Source: Azospirillum brasilense
GTDB taxonomy: Bacteria; Pseudomonadota; Alphaproteobacteria; Azospirillales; Azospirillaceae
Assembly: GCF_003349955.1 (NCBI RefSeq)
Contig: NZ_QLKQ01000067.1
Span: forward strand, 1-43,692
Length of the DNA: 43,692 nt
Direction: 5' to 3'
The notes beneath the pieces were generated by a model that worked only from the letters and a program-made list of their open reading frames with translations, was not told the origin of the DNA and did no database searches. A program made the position numbers and the translations under genes. This document shows positions 34,957 through 42,352 of the stretch, in pieces (the stretch's first letter is position 1; each line of letters starts with the position of its first letter).

Positions 34957-34999
34957 TGTGCGATACCCGACAAAGTCCGCCATTGTCGGGTATCGCACA
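34957..34999. promoter_or_regulatory. Mirror-image pair of NifA sites of nifE
   Basis: TGTGCGATACCCGACA (34957-34972) and TGTCGGGTATCGCACA (34984-34999) both fit TGT-N10-ACA and are exact reverse complements of each other. They are separated by 11 bases, with centres 27 bases apart. As RNA or cruciform the 16-base arms could pair fully. Confidence 0.9.
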
Positions 35000-35014
35000 T
35001 GGGGCCACTTGCCC

Positions 35015-35027
35015 CAACTTATTGAAT
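35015..35027 (-). promoter_or_regulatory. Possible IHF site of the nifE promoter
   Basis: Read on the minus strand, ATTCAATAAGTTG fits WATCAA-N4-TTR with one mismatch, at the same consensus position as the nifH site. It lies in the AT-rich stretch between the NifA sites and the -24 element. Confidence 0.45.
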
Positions 35028-35044
35028 ATAAACAATTCATCGTC

Positions 35045-35060
35045 TGGCACACCTCCTGCA
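35045..35060 (+). promoter_or_regulatory. Sigma54 promoter of the nifENX operon
   Basis: TGGCAC-N5-CTGCA, with GG and GC ten bases apart, 49 bases before the nifE ATG. Confidence 0.92.
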
Positions 35061-35108
35061 TATGACCGGCCCACAGGCGCCGATGTCGGCCAATGGCGGG
35101 AGAAGGTC

Positions 35109-36524
35109 ATGCTCCAGGAAAAGCTCCAGGACGTCTTCAACGAGCCGGGTTGCTCCACCAACCAAGCCAAGTCGGAGAAGGAGCGGAAAAAGGGGTGCTC
35201 CAAGGCTCTGAAGCCGGGAGCCGCCGCCGGCGGCTGCGCCTATGACGGCGCGATGATCGCGCTCCAGCCGATCGCCGACGCCGCCCACCTCGTGCACGGT
35301 CCGATCGCCTGCCTCGGCAATTCCTGGGACAACCGCGGCACCAAATCGTCGGGCTCGCAGCTCTACCGCACCGGCTTCACCACGGACATGTCGGAACTCG
35401 ACATCATCCACGGCGGCGAGAAGAAGCTCTACCGGGCGATCAAGGAGATCGTGCAGCAGTACGACCCGCCGGCCGTCTTCGTCTATCAGACCTGCGTCCC
35501 CGCCATGATCGGCGACGACATCGAGGCGGTCTGCAAATTCGCCGCGAAGAAGCTGGGCAAGCCGGTGATCCCGGTGATGGCGCCGGGCTTCGTCGGGTCG
35601 AAGAACCTCGGCAACAAGCTGGCCGGCGAGACCCTACTCGACCACGTCATCGGCACGGTGGAGCCGGAGGTCACCACCCCGACCGACATCTGCATCGTCG
35701 GCGAATACAATCTGGCCGGCGAGCTGTGGCTGGTGAAGCCGCTGCTCGACGAGATCGGCATCCGCATCCTGTCCTGCATCTCCGGCGACGGGCGCTACAA
35801 CGACGTGGCGCAGGCCCACCGGGCGCGGCTGACCATGGTGGTCTGCTCGCAGGCGCTGGTGAATGTCGGGCGCAAGATGCAGGAGCGCTGGGGCATCCCC
35901 TATTTCGAAGGCTCCTTCTACGGCGTGTCGGACATGTCGGACACCCTGCGCACCATGGCCCGCATGCTGGTGGAGCGCGGCGCCGACAAGGCGATCATCG
36001 ACCGCACCGAGGGCGTCATCGCCCGTGAGGAAAGCCGCGTCTGGCGGCGCCTGGAACCCTACAAGCCGCGCTTCGACGGCAAGCGCGTCCTGCTGTTCAC
36101 CGGCGGCGTGAAGAGCTGGTCGATGGTCACCGCTCTGGAAGGCGCCGGGCTGACCATCGTCGGCACCTCCACCAAGAAATCCACCAAGGAGGACAAGGAG
36201 CGCATCAAGAAGATGAAGGGGGAGGAGTTCCACCAGTGGGACGACCTGAAGCCCCGCGACATCTACAAGATGCTGCGCGACAGCGAGGCCGACATCATGA
36301 TGTCCGGCGGCCGGTCGCAGTTCATCGCGCTGAAGGCCAAGGTGCCGTGGCTCGACCTGAACCAGGAGCGCCACACCCCCTACGCAGGCTATGACGGCAT
36401 CGTCAACCTGTGCGAGGAAATCGACAAGACCCTGTCCAACCCGATCTGGCGGCAGGTGCGTCTGGCCGCCCCCTGGGATTTGAAACCGGACGCCAGGCCG
36501 GACGCCAAGCCGGTGGGAGCGTAA
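35109..36524 (+). CDS. nifE: FeMo-cofactor scaffold subunit NifE
   Basis: It has 471 residues. With NifN it forms the NifEN complex that matures NifB-co into FeMo-co. It is NifD-like: GGCAYDGAMIALQPI, HLVHGPIACLGNSWDNRG and YQTCVPAMIGDD carry the cysteines of the NifEN Fe-S cluster. The start at 35109 has GGGAGAAGG upstream; a longer open frame extends through the promoter and is not translated. nifN starts five bases after its stop. Confidence 0.98.
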   Translation: MLQEKLQDVFNEPGCSTNQAKSEKERKKGCSKALKPGAAAGGCAYDGAMIALQPIADAAHLVHGPIACLGNSWDNRGTKSSGSQLYRTGFTTDMSELDIIHGGEKKLYRAIKEIVQQYDPPAVFVYQTCVPAMIGDDIEAVCKFAAKKLGKPVIPVMAPGFVGSKNLGNKLAGETLLDHVIGTVEPEVTTPTDICIVGEYNLAGELWLVKPLLDEIGIRILSCISGDGRYNDVAQAHRARLTMVVCSQALVNVGRKMQERWGIPYFEGSFYGVSDMSDTLRTMARMLVERGADKAIIDRTEGVIAREESRVWRRLEPYKPRFDGKRVLLFTGGVKSWSMVTALEGAGLTIVGTSTKKSTKEDKERIKKMKGEEFHQWDDLKPRDIYKMLRDSEADIMMSGGRSQFIALKAKVPWLDLNQERHTPYAGYDGIVNLCEEIDKTLSNPIWRQVRLAAPWDLKPDARPDAKPVGA

Positions 36525-36529
36525 CCGCC

Positions 36530-37936
36530 ATGGGCACCATCCAGCGCTTCCCCCACTCCGCCAAGGCGGCCTCCACCAACCCGCTGAAGATGAGCCAGCC
36601 GCTGGGCGCGGCGCTCGCCTTCCTCGGCGTGGACCGCTGCATGCCGCTGTTCCACGGCAGCCAGGGCTGCACGGCCTTCGGTCTGGTCCTGCTGGTCCGC
36701 CATTTCCGCGAGGCCATCCCGCTCCAGACCACGGCGATGGATCAGGTCTCCACCATCCTCGGCGGCTACGAGAATCTGGAGCAGGCCGTCCGCACCATCC
36801 ACGAGCGCAACGCGCCCGCCCTGATCGGCGTCGCCACCACCGGCGTGACCGAGACCAAGGGCGAGGACATGGCCGGGCAGTACTCGCTGTTCCGCCAGCG
36901 CAACCCCGCCCTGGCCGGCCTGAAGCTGGTCTTCGCCAACACCCCGGACTTCTCCGGCGGGTTCGAGGACGGCTTCTCCGCCGCGGTGACCGGCATCGTC
37001 GAGGAGGTCGTCCAGCCGTCCGACAAGACGGTGAAGGGCCAGATCAACGTGCTGGCCGGCTGCCACTTGTCGCCGGGCGACGTGGAGGAGCTGCGCGACA
37101 TCATCGAGAGCTTCGGCCTGTCGCCGATCTTTCTGCCCGACCTGTCGCTGTCCATGTCGGGCCGCCAGCCCGACGACTTCACGGCGACCTCGCTGGGCGG
37201 CGTGACGGTGGAGCAGATCGCGTCGATGGGCGCGTCGGAAGCCACGCTGGTGATCGGGGAGCACATGCGCGTCGCCGCCGCCGCGCTGGAGCTGAAGACC
37301 GACGTGCGCAGCGTCTTCTTCGACCGGCTGACCGGGCTTGAGGCGTCGGACCGCCTCGTCCGCACCCTGTCGGAGCTGTCGGGCCGCCCGGTGCCGGCGA
37401 AGCTGCGGCGCCAGCGCGAGACGCTGGTCGACGGCATGCTGGACGGGCATTTCTTCTACAGCCGCAAGCGGATCGCCGTGGCGCTGGAGCCGGACCTGCT
37501 CTACGCCGTCACCAGCTTCCTGGCGGACATGGGGGCGGAGGTGATCGCCGCCGTCTCCCCCACCCAGACCGCCGTGCTGGAGAAGCTGAAGGCCGCGACC
37601 GTCATGGTCGGCGACCATTCCGACGTGGAGACGCTGGCCCGCGACGCCGACCTGATCGTGTCGAACTCGCACGGGCGGCAGGGGGCGGCGCGCATCGGGG
37701 TGCCGCTGCACCGCATGGGCCTTCCGATGTTCGACCGGCTGGGCGCCGGGCTGAAGGTCCATGTCGGCTACCGCGGCACGCGCGAGCTTCTGTTCGAGAT
37801 CGGCAACCTGTTCCTGTCCCGCGAGATGGACCACGACGAGCACGGCCACGGCCACGCTCACGGTCATCCGCACGGGGACGGGCATGAACACGGCCAGCAC
37901 TGCGGGAGCGGATCATGCGGATGCAGCGCCGGCTGA
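36530..37936 (+). CDS. nifN: FeMo-cofactor scaffold subunit NifN with a His-rich tail
   Basis: It has 468 residues and is NifK-like, with PLGAALAFLGVDRCMPLFHGSQGCTAFG at the N-terminus holding the cluster cysteines. The last 35 residues are not part of the usual fold: ten histidines alternate with Gly, Asp and Glu (DEHGHGHAHGHPHG) and end in CGSGSCGCSAG with three cysteines. Such a tail is likely to bind metal ions. A short overlap with a possible upstream nifX start exists but is unlikely to be used. Confidence 0.97.
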   Translation: MGTIQRFPHSAKAASTNPLKMSQPLGAALAFLGVDRCMPLFHGSQGCTAFGLVLLVRHFREAIPLQTTAMDQVSTILGGYENLEQAVRTIHERNAPALIGVATTGVTETKGEDMAGQYSLFRQRNPALAGLKLVFANTPDFSGGFEDGFSAAVTGIVEEVVQPSDKTVKGQINVLAGCHLSPGDVEELRDIIESFGLSPIFLPDLSLSMSGRQPDDFTATSLGGVTVEQIASMGASEATLVIGEHMRVAAAALELKTDVRSVFFDRLTGLEASDRLVRTLSELSGRPVPAKLRRQRETLVDGMLDGHFFYSRKRIAVALEPDLLYAVTSFLADMGAEVIAAVSPTQTAVLEKLKAATVMVGDHSDVETLARDADLIVSNSHGRQGAARIGVPLHRMGLPMFDRLGAGLKVHVGYRGTRELLFEIGNLFLSREMDHDEHGHGHAHGHPHGDGHEHGQHCGSGSCGCSAG

Positions 37937-37983
37937 GTGTGGTGGGCCAGGCCGAGGAGGGCCGGCCCCGCAAAGGAGGTTCC

Positions 37984-38385
37984 ATGAAGGTCGCTTTCTG
38001 CACCCAGGACATGCAGCACGTCGACGCGCATTTCGGGTGGGCCAAGAACATCGTGGTCTACGAGGTGGACAAGGCCGGCTACACGATGGTCGAGACCTGC
38101 CAGTTCGGCGGCTCGATGTTCGAGGACGGCAACGAGGACAAGCTGATCCCGAAGCTCGACGCGCTGGCCGACTGCGCCATCGTCTACCTGTCGGCCATCG
38201 GCGCCTCCGCCGCCGCCCGCGTGGTGGCGAAGAAGATCCACCCCGTGAAGGTGGAGGCCACGGAAACCATCACCGCCCTGCTCGACCGTCTGGTCGAAAC
38301 CATCAACGGCAACCCGCCGCCCTGGCTGCGCAAGGCCCTGAACGCCGGCCAGCCGCAGGAGCTGGCCTTCGACGAGGAGGATTGA
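37984..38385 (+). CDS. nifX: FeMo-cofactor carrier NifX
   Basis: It has 133 residues and carries NifB-co or VK-cluster between NifB and NifEN. It has MKVAFCTQDMQHVDAHFGWAKNIVVYEV, the dinitrogenase iron-molybdenum cofactor-binding domain, also found at the C-terminus of NifB here. AAAGGAGG lies seven bases before the ATG, a very strong ribosome site, so an ATG at 37915 inside nifN is rejected. Confidence 0.96.
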   Translation: MKVAFCTQDMQHVDAHFGWAKNIVVYEVDKAGYTMVETCQFGGSMFEDGNEDKLIPKLDALADCAIVYLSAIGASAAARVVAKKIHPVKVEATETITALLDRLVETINGNPPPWLRKALNAGQPQELAFDEED

Positions 38386-38389
38386 GAGC

Positions 38390-38854
38390 ATGACCGACAC
38401 CACCGTGGCCGCCGGGAGCGATCTCGCCGAGGCCTTCCTGAAGACCCTGGTCATGCTGTTCCGCGCCGAAGACAGCTACGGCGCCTGGGAGGGCAAGAGC
38501 GACGAGACGATCCTCGCTCCCTTCATCCTCGACAAGGAGGCCCGCGCCGCCATCCCGATCATGGGCGACCCGGATCCCGACACGCTGTGGCGGCTGGAGC
38601 TGTTCTACAAGGCCGTCGGTATCACGGTCGAGAAGCAGACCGGCCACATCGCCTCCCCCATCATGAAGATGAGCCACGAGGGCTTTGGCCGCATGGTGCT
38701 GACCACGGGCCGGCTGGTCGTGGTGTCGAAGCACCTGCGCGACGTCCACCGCTTCGGCTTCCCGTCGCTGGAGAAGCTGGCCGCCGACGGCGCCAAGATC
38801 GTCGAGGAAGCCGTGGCGCTGATCCGCAAGTACCCCGACGTCGCCGACCTGTGA
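38390..38854 (+). CDS. NifX-associated protein (DUF269)
   Basis: A 154-residue protein of the nifX-associated family: DSYGAWEGKSDETILAPFI, DTLWRLELFYKAVG and GRLVVVSKHLRDVHRFGF. It is always found next to nifX in proteobacterial nif operons (orf3 in A. brasilense). Its biochemical role is not established. It starts four bases after nifX stops. Confidence 0.93.
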   Translation: MTDTTVAAGSDLAEAFLKTLVMLFRAEDSYGAWEGKSDETILAPFILDKEARAAIPIMGDPDPDTLWRLELFYKAVGITVEKQTGHIASPIMKMSHEGFGRMVLTTGRLVVVSKHLRDVHRFGFPSLEKLAADGAKIVEEAVALIRKYPDVADL

Positions 38855-38864
38855 GGATTCCGCC

Positions 38865-39071
38865 ATGTCCGACATCGACGCCCTGAAGGACGAGGTCAAG
38901 AAGCTCAACGCCCGCGCGACCCAGAAGAAGATGGACCTGCACGACCTGTCGGAGGAGCTGCCGCAGAACTGGCAGTCGATCCTCCAGGTCGCCCAGGAGA
39001 CCCACGACGCCTACAAGGCCCTGACCGAGAAGCGCGCCGCGCTGAAGGCGCTGGAGACGGCCTCCGCCTGA
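38865..39071 (+). CDS. Small coiled-coil metalloprotein (DUF683 / CCE_0567 family)
   Basis: A 68-residue helical hairpin protein: DALKDEVKKLNARATQKKMDLHDL, then LPQNWQSILQVAQETHDAYKALTEKR. The family's His and Glu residues bind a metal between dimers in known structures. It follows the DUF269 gene by ten bases, as in other nif operons (orf5 in A. brasilense). Confidence 0.93.
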   Translation: MSDIDALKDEVKKLNARATQKKMDLHDLSEELPQNWQSILQVAQETHDAYKALTEKRAALKALETASA

Positions 39072-39092
39072 GCGGCCTGACTGGTAAGCCGT

Positions 39093-39197
39093 GCCCCCAC
39101 CCTAACCCTCCCCCGCTATCGCAGGGGAGGGAACGGACGCCGCTTCGCGATCATCTCCCTCCCCTGCGTCAGCGGGGGAGGGCCGGGGTGGGGGCAA
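39093..39197. repeat. Paired palindromic G/C-rich repeat
   Basis: GCCCCCACCCTAACCCTCCCCCGC leads into a hairpin with GCAGGGGAGGGA at 39121-39132 (two parts of one copy), and an inverted second copy CCCTCCCCTGCG...GGGGGAGGGCCGGGGTGGGGGC at 39159-39196. It fills the space between the DUF683 gene and fdxB and is almost identical in its second half to the copy inside glcE (24-64). Confidence 0.8.
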
Positions 39198-39251
39198 CGC
39201 CCGCCCACACCTCCACCAAACAACACACCAAGCCCGATTGAGGAGCAGACG

Positions 39252-39545
39252 ATGGCTGAGTTCGTGACCGGCACCACCCGCGGCGGCGCCGCCTGGACGC
39301 CGAAATTCGTGGAAAGCGTCGACCAGAAGATGTGCATCGGCTGCGGCCGCTGCTTCAAGGTCTGTGGCCGCGACGTGCTGGAGCTGATCGGCATCACCGA
39401 GGACGGCGACATCGTCGACGCCTTCGACGACGAGGCCGAGAAGAAGGTCATGAGCGTCAAGAACGCCGGCAACTGCATCGGCTGCGAAAGCTGCGGCAAG
39501 GTCTGCTCCAAGAGCTGCATCACCCACTTGCCCCAGGCGGCCTGA
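39252..39545 (+). CDS. fdxB: Nif-specific ferredoxin III
   Basis: A 97-residue 2[4Fe-4S] ferredoxin: CIGCGRCFKVCG binds one cluster and CIGCESCGKVCSKSC the other. The segment between them, GITEDGDIVDAFDDEAEKK, is acidic and about 30 residues, as in the ferredoxin III family linked to nifENX operons. GAGGAGCAG lies before the ATG. It is a probable electron carrier for cofactor synthesis. Confidence 0.93.
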   Translation: MAEFVTGTTRGGAAWTPKFVESVDQKMCIGCGRCFKVCGRDVLELIGITEDGDIVDAFDDEAEKKVMSVKNAGNCIGCESCGKVCSKSCITHLPQAA

Positions 39546-39597
39546 CGGCCGCCCACCTTGCCTGAAGCGGCCTGACCGCCCCCGGAGGACCCACGCC

Positions 39598-40188
39598 ATG
39601 GGCATCCTGCACACCGCCCCGCCGGGGGCGGGCGACACCACGCGTCTGTACCGCTGGCTGACCGACCGCCAGGGGCGCTGCAACGTCTTCGACGCGCATT
39701 TGTTCGCCTGCATCCTGGCCCGCCGCTGGCCGGCGGGTCCTGGCGCGCTCGGCCTCGACGAGCGGGCGCTCGGCCAGCTTCTCGACCGATACTTTCCTGG
39801 CGCCTTCGCGGCCGGCCTGCCGGTTCCCGACAGCTCCCCCACCCCCCTGCCGCCGCTTCTCCAGAGCGAAGCGGACGACATCGCCGCTCTTCTGCTCGCC
39901 CACCGCTCTCTGGGCATCGAGGAGGAGGGCTGGCTCGCCGCCATCGTGGCGCGGGCCATGCTCGACGAGGGCGAGCTGTGGCGGGACCTCGGGTTGGCCG
40001 GCCCCAGCCACCTCGCGGCGCTGATGGAACGCCATTTCGACTCGCTGTCCCGGCTCAACGCCACCGGCACCCGCTGGAAGGCTTTTCTTTACCGCTTCCT
40101 CTGCGCGCGGGACGGGCTGATCCCCTGCGGCGCCCCGGTCTGCCGCGATTGCGGCGCGGAGGCCGTGTGCTTCGGGTCGGGTGACTGA
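39598..40188 (+). CDS. nifQ: Molybdenum delivery protein NifQ
   Basis: A 196-residue protein, the last gene of the nifENX operon. The C-terminal C-x4-C-x2-C-x5-C motif (CGAPVCRDCGAEAVC) binds the Mo-Fe-S cluster that passes molybdenum to NifEN/NifH. Central helices have LNATGTRWKAFLYRFLC, typical of NifQ. Confidence 0.96.
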   Translation: MGILHTAPPGAGDTTRLYRWLTDRQGRCNVFDAHLFACILARRWPAGPGALGLDERALGQLLDRYFPGAFAAGLPVPDSSPTPLPPLLQSEADDIAALLLAHRSLGIEEEGWLAAIVARAMLDEGELWRDLGLAGPSHLAALMERHFDSLSRLNATGTRWKAFLYRFLCARDGLIPCGAPVCRDCGAEAVCFGSGD

Positions 40189-40222
40189 CGGAAGCAAACC
40201 GTCATTCACCCCTCTTCCCAGG

Positions 40223-40720
40223 TCACTCCTCCCCCAGGCCCTTCGCCAGCGCGGCGATGACGCCATAGCCGACCCGGTCCTGCGGGTCGATCTCCGCCAG
40301 CTTGGCGAGGATCGCCCTCGCCTCCTCCACCCGCCCGCTGCGCAGGCTGATGAAGGCCAGCGCCTTCAGGGTGAACAGGGTGAAGCGCGGCGGCCCCTCC
40401 GTCGCCCAATCCGTGCTGTCCGCGCACAGGCTCCGCCAGTCGCCGGCGTAGCCGCCCTCGCGCGCCGCCGCGTCCAGCCCGATCATCGCAACCCGCTCCG
40501 CGTCCGCGAAGCGCTTGCGGTTGAAATAAAATTTGTAGAGCGCGTAAAAGACCGGCAGGACGCGCGGCCCCATCCGGTGGGCTTCCCACAGCAGGGCCTC
40601 GCAGGCCGCGGCGTCGGGGCGGGCCTTCACCGCCTCCTGCAGCTTCTCGTCGATGTGCTCGGGCACCTCGCCGAAGGCCATGCGCCCGTTGGACATCCGC
40701 AGTTCGACCGGCCGCTCCAT
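40223..40720 (-). CDS. TPR-like protein, paralogue of the nifB-operon protein
   Basis: A 165-residue helical protein. VFYALYKFYFNRKRFADAERVAMIGL, the DSTDW segment, PPRFTLFTLKALAFISLRSGRVEEARAILAKLAEIDPQDRVG (landmarks) all align with the gene at 16867-17403. The start at 40720 is used (GGAAGGGG upstream); a longer frame to 40903 would run into the promoter region of the iscA operon. It runs against nifQ and away from iscA-nif. Function unknown. Confidence 0.85.
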   Translation of the reverse strand: MERPVELRMSNGRMAFGEVPEHIDEKLQEAVKARPDAAACEALLWEAHRMGPRVLPVFYALYKFYFNRKRFADAERVAMIGLDAAAREGGYAGDWRSLCADSTDWATEGPPRFTLFTLKALAFISLRSGRVEEARAILAKLAEIDPQDRVGYGVIAALAKGLGEE

Positions 40721-40836
40721 CACCCGTCCCCTTCCGTTGTTTCGCGAAACCGTGCGCCCGACCGACAATCCTGTATGGGCCGCAAGCCGGTTTCGCAAAA
40801 GCCCATAATCAAATTGTGCGTCCTTTCGTCGCAGGA

Positions 40837-40852
40837 TGTCGCAAAGCCGACA
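40837..40852. promoter_or_regulatory. NifA upstream activator site of iscA-nifU-nifS
   Basis: TGTCGCAAAGCCGACA fits TGT-N10-ACA, 77 bases before the -24 element. A perfect palindrome CCCGACAATTGTCGGG lies nearby (40862-40877) and contains inverted half-sites but no full TGT-N10-ACA. Confidence 0.85.
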
Positions 40853-40911
40853 TGCCCCCGACCCGACAATTGTCGGGAAAACACCAGCCACCCGACCTGA
40901 CAATTTATCAA

Positions 40912-40924
40912 AATCAAAGACTTA
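40912..40924 (+). promoter_or_regulatory. IHF site of the iscA-nif promoter
   Basis: AATCAAAGACTTA matches WATCAA-N4-TTR exactly. It lies between the NifA site and the sigma54 promoter, where IHF bending is known to help NifA contact polymerase. Confidence 0.7.
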
Positions 40925-40929
40925 GAATT

Positions 40930-40945
40930 TGGCACGCCGCTTGCT
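40930..40945 (+). promoter_or_regulatory. Sigma54 promoter of iscA-nifU-nifS
   Basis: TGGCAC-N5-TTGCT, a full match with GG and GC ten bases apart, 57 bases upstream of the iscA-nif ATG. Confidence 0.93.
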
Positions 40946-41001
40946 GTTCCTATGACCAGGAACGGTCGGCATGCCCGACGAAGCATTTGGAGGCGGCAGA
41001 C

Positions 41002-41382
41002 ATGGTGACCCTGACGGATGCGGCGGTGAACACCCTAGAGCGCGTGCTGGCGAAGTCCGGCGGCGCCGCGGCCGGCCTGCGCATCGCGGTGGCCGACGGC
41101 GGCTGCGCCGGCATGAAGTACCAGATGGGGCTGGAGGCCACGGCGGGCGACGAGGACGCGGTGCTGACCTTCGGCCCGGTGACGATCTTCGTCGACCCGA
41201 CCAGCCAGCCCTTCCTGACCGGCGTGGTGGTCGATTTCGTCGAAGGGGTCGAGGGCGCGGGCTTCAAGTTCGACAACCCCAACGCCACGGGCAGCTGCGG
41301 CTGCGGCAAGTCCTTCTCGGCGGGTCCGGGGGGAAGCTGCTCCTCCGTGCCGTCGGCCGGCGGCTGCGGCACCGCCCACTAA
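41002..41382 (+). CDS. Nif-associated IscA/HesB-type Fe-S assembly protein
   Basis: A 126-residue A-type carrier. Cys35 (DGGCAGMKY), Cys99 and Cys101 (GSCGCGKSF) are the three cluster ligands, spaced as in IscA. A 20-residue Ser/Gly/Pro tail adds two cysteines (GGSCSSVPSAGGCG). The start at 41002 has GGAGG eight bases upstream. It leads the NifA-controlled nifU-nifS operon, so it probably moves clusters made on NifU to nitrogenase proteins (the IscA-nif type). Confidence 0.93.
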   Translation: MVTLTDAAVNTLERVLAKSGGAAAGLRIAVADGGCAGMKYQMGLEATAGDEDAVLTFGPVTIFVDPTSQPFLTGVVVDFVEGVEGAGFKFDNPNATGSCGCGKSFSAGPGGSCSSVPSAGGCGTAH

Positions 41383-41431
41383 CCCCGAACACTCTCCCCC
41401 CACCCGATAACGTCGGGAAAGGCAAGGCGTC

Positions 41432-42349
41432 ATGTGGAACTACACCGACAAGGTCAAGGAACACTTCTTCAACCCGAAGAACGCCGGCGCGCTGGATGAG
41501 GCGAACGCCGTGGGCGAGGTCGGGTCGATCACCTGCGGCGACGCCCTGAAGCTGATGATGAAGGTCAACCCCGACAGCCAGGTCATCGAGGACGCGAAGT
41601 TCCAGACCTTCGGCTGCGGCTCGGCCATCGCGTCCTCGTCGGCGCTGACGGAGATGATCATCGGCAAGACGGTGGACGAGGCGCTGGCCGTCACCAACCG
41701 CGACATCGCCGAGTATCTGGGCGGCCTGCCGCCGGAGAAGATGCACTGTTCGGTCATGGGCGCCGAGGCGCTCCGCGCCGCCATCGCCAACTTCAAGGGC
41801 GAGGAGTGGGTCGACGACCACGAGGAAGGCGAGCTGGTCTGCAAGTGCTTCGGCATCGACGCGGCGATGATCGAGCGCGCGGTGACCGTCAACAGCCTGA
41901 CCACGCTGGAGGAGGTCACCCACTACACCAAGGCCGGCGGCTCCTGCCAGACCTGCCACGAGAAGATCGAGGAGGTGCTGGAAGCCGTGCTCGCCAAAAC
42001 CGGCGCGCTGGCCCCGCCCAAGTCCCACGCCCCCGGCACGGTCGGGCTGGACGCCATCAAGCCGCTGGCCCCGAAGGCCGAGGCCGCTCCGGCGAAGCTG
42101 ACCAACGTGCAGCGCATGCAGAAGATCATGGTCGCCATCGAGGAGCTGCGCCCGCAGATCCAGCGCGACGGCGGCGACGTGGAGCTGGTGGACATCGACG
42201 GCAAGGACATCTACGTCCGGCTGACCGGCGCCTGCTCCGGCTGTTCGCAGTCCGCCGGCACCATGATGGGCGTGCAGGCCAAGCTGGTCGAGGCGCTGGG
42301 CGAGCTCGTCCGCGTCAAGCCCGCCTCCCTCCTGCCGGTGGGGGCCTGA
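41432..42349 (+). CDS. nifU: Fe-S cluster scaffold NifU
   Basis: A 305-residue, three-domain NifU. The IscU-like domain has Cys35, Cys62 and Cys106; the central [2Fe-2S] domain has Cys137, Cys139, Cys172 and Cys175; the C-terminal NFU domain has Cys268 and Cys271 (ACSGCSQS). It assembles [4Fe-4S] clusters for NifH and NifB from sulfur supplied by NifS. nifS starts three bases after its stop. The Ala/Pro-rich linker before the NFU domain is ordinary. Confidence 0.98.
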   Translation: MWNYTDKVKEHFFNPKNAGALDEANAVGEVGSITCGDALKLMMKVNPDSQVIEDAKFQTFGCGSAIASSSALTEMIIGKTVDEALAVTNRDIAEYLGGLPPEKMHCSVMGAEALRAAIANFKGEEWVDDHEEGELVCKCFGIDAAMIERAVTVNSLTTLEEVTHYTKAGGSCQTCHEKIEEVLEAVLAKTGALAPPKSHAPGTVGLDAIKPLAPKAEAAPAKLTNVQRMQKIMVAIEELRPQIQRDGGDVELVDIDGKDIYVRLTGACSGCSQSAGTMMGVQAKLVEALGELVRVKPASLLPVGA

Positions 42350-42352
42350 GCC

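Noticed and set aside
37915..37983. Longer nifX starting inside the end of nifN
   Set aside because: The ATG at 37984 has AAAGGAGG at ideal spacing and gives the usual NifX N-terminus MKVAFCTQD.
40862..40877. CCCGACAATTGTCGGG as a second NifA site of iscA-nif
   Set aside because: The halves are in the order ACA-TGT and do not give TGT-N10-ACA; kept only as a half-site palindrome.
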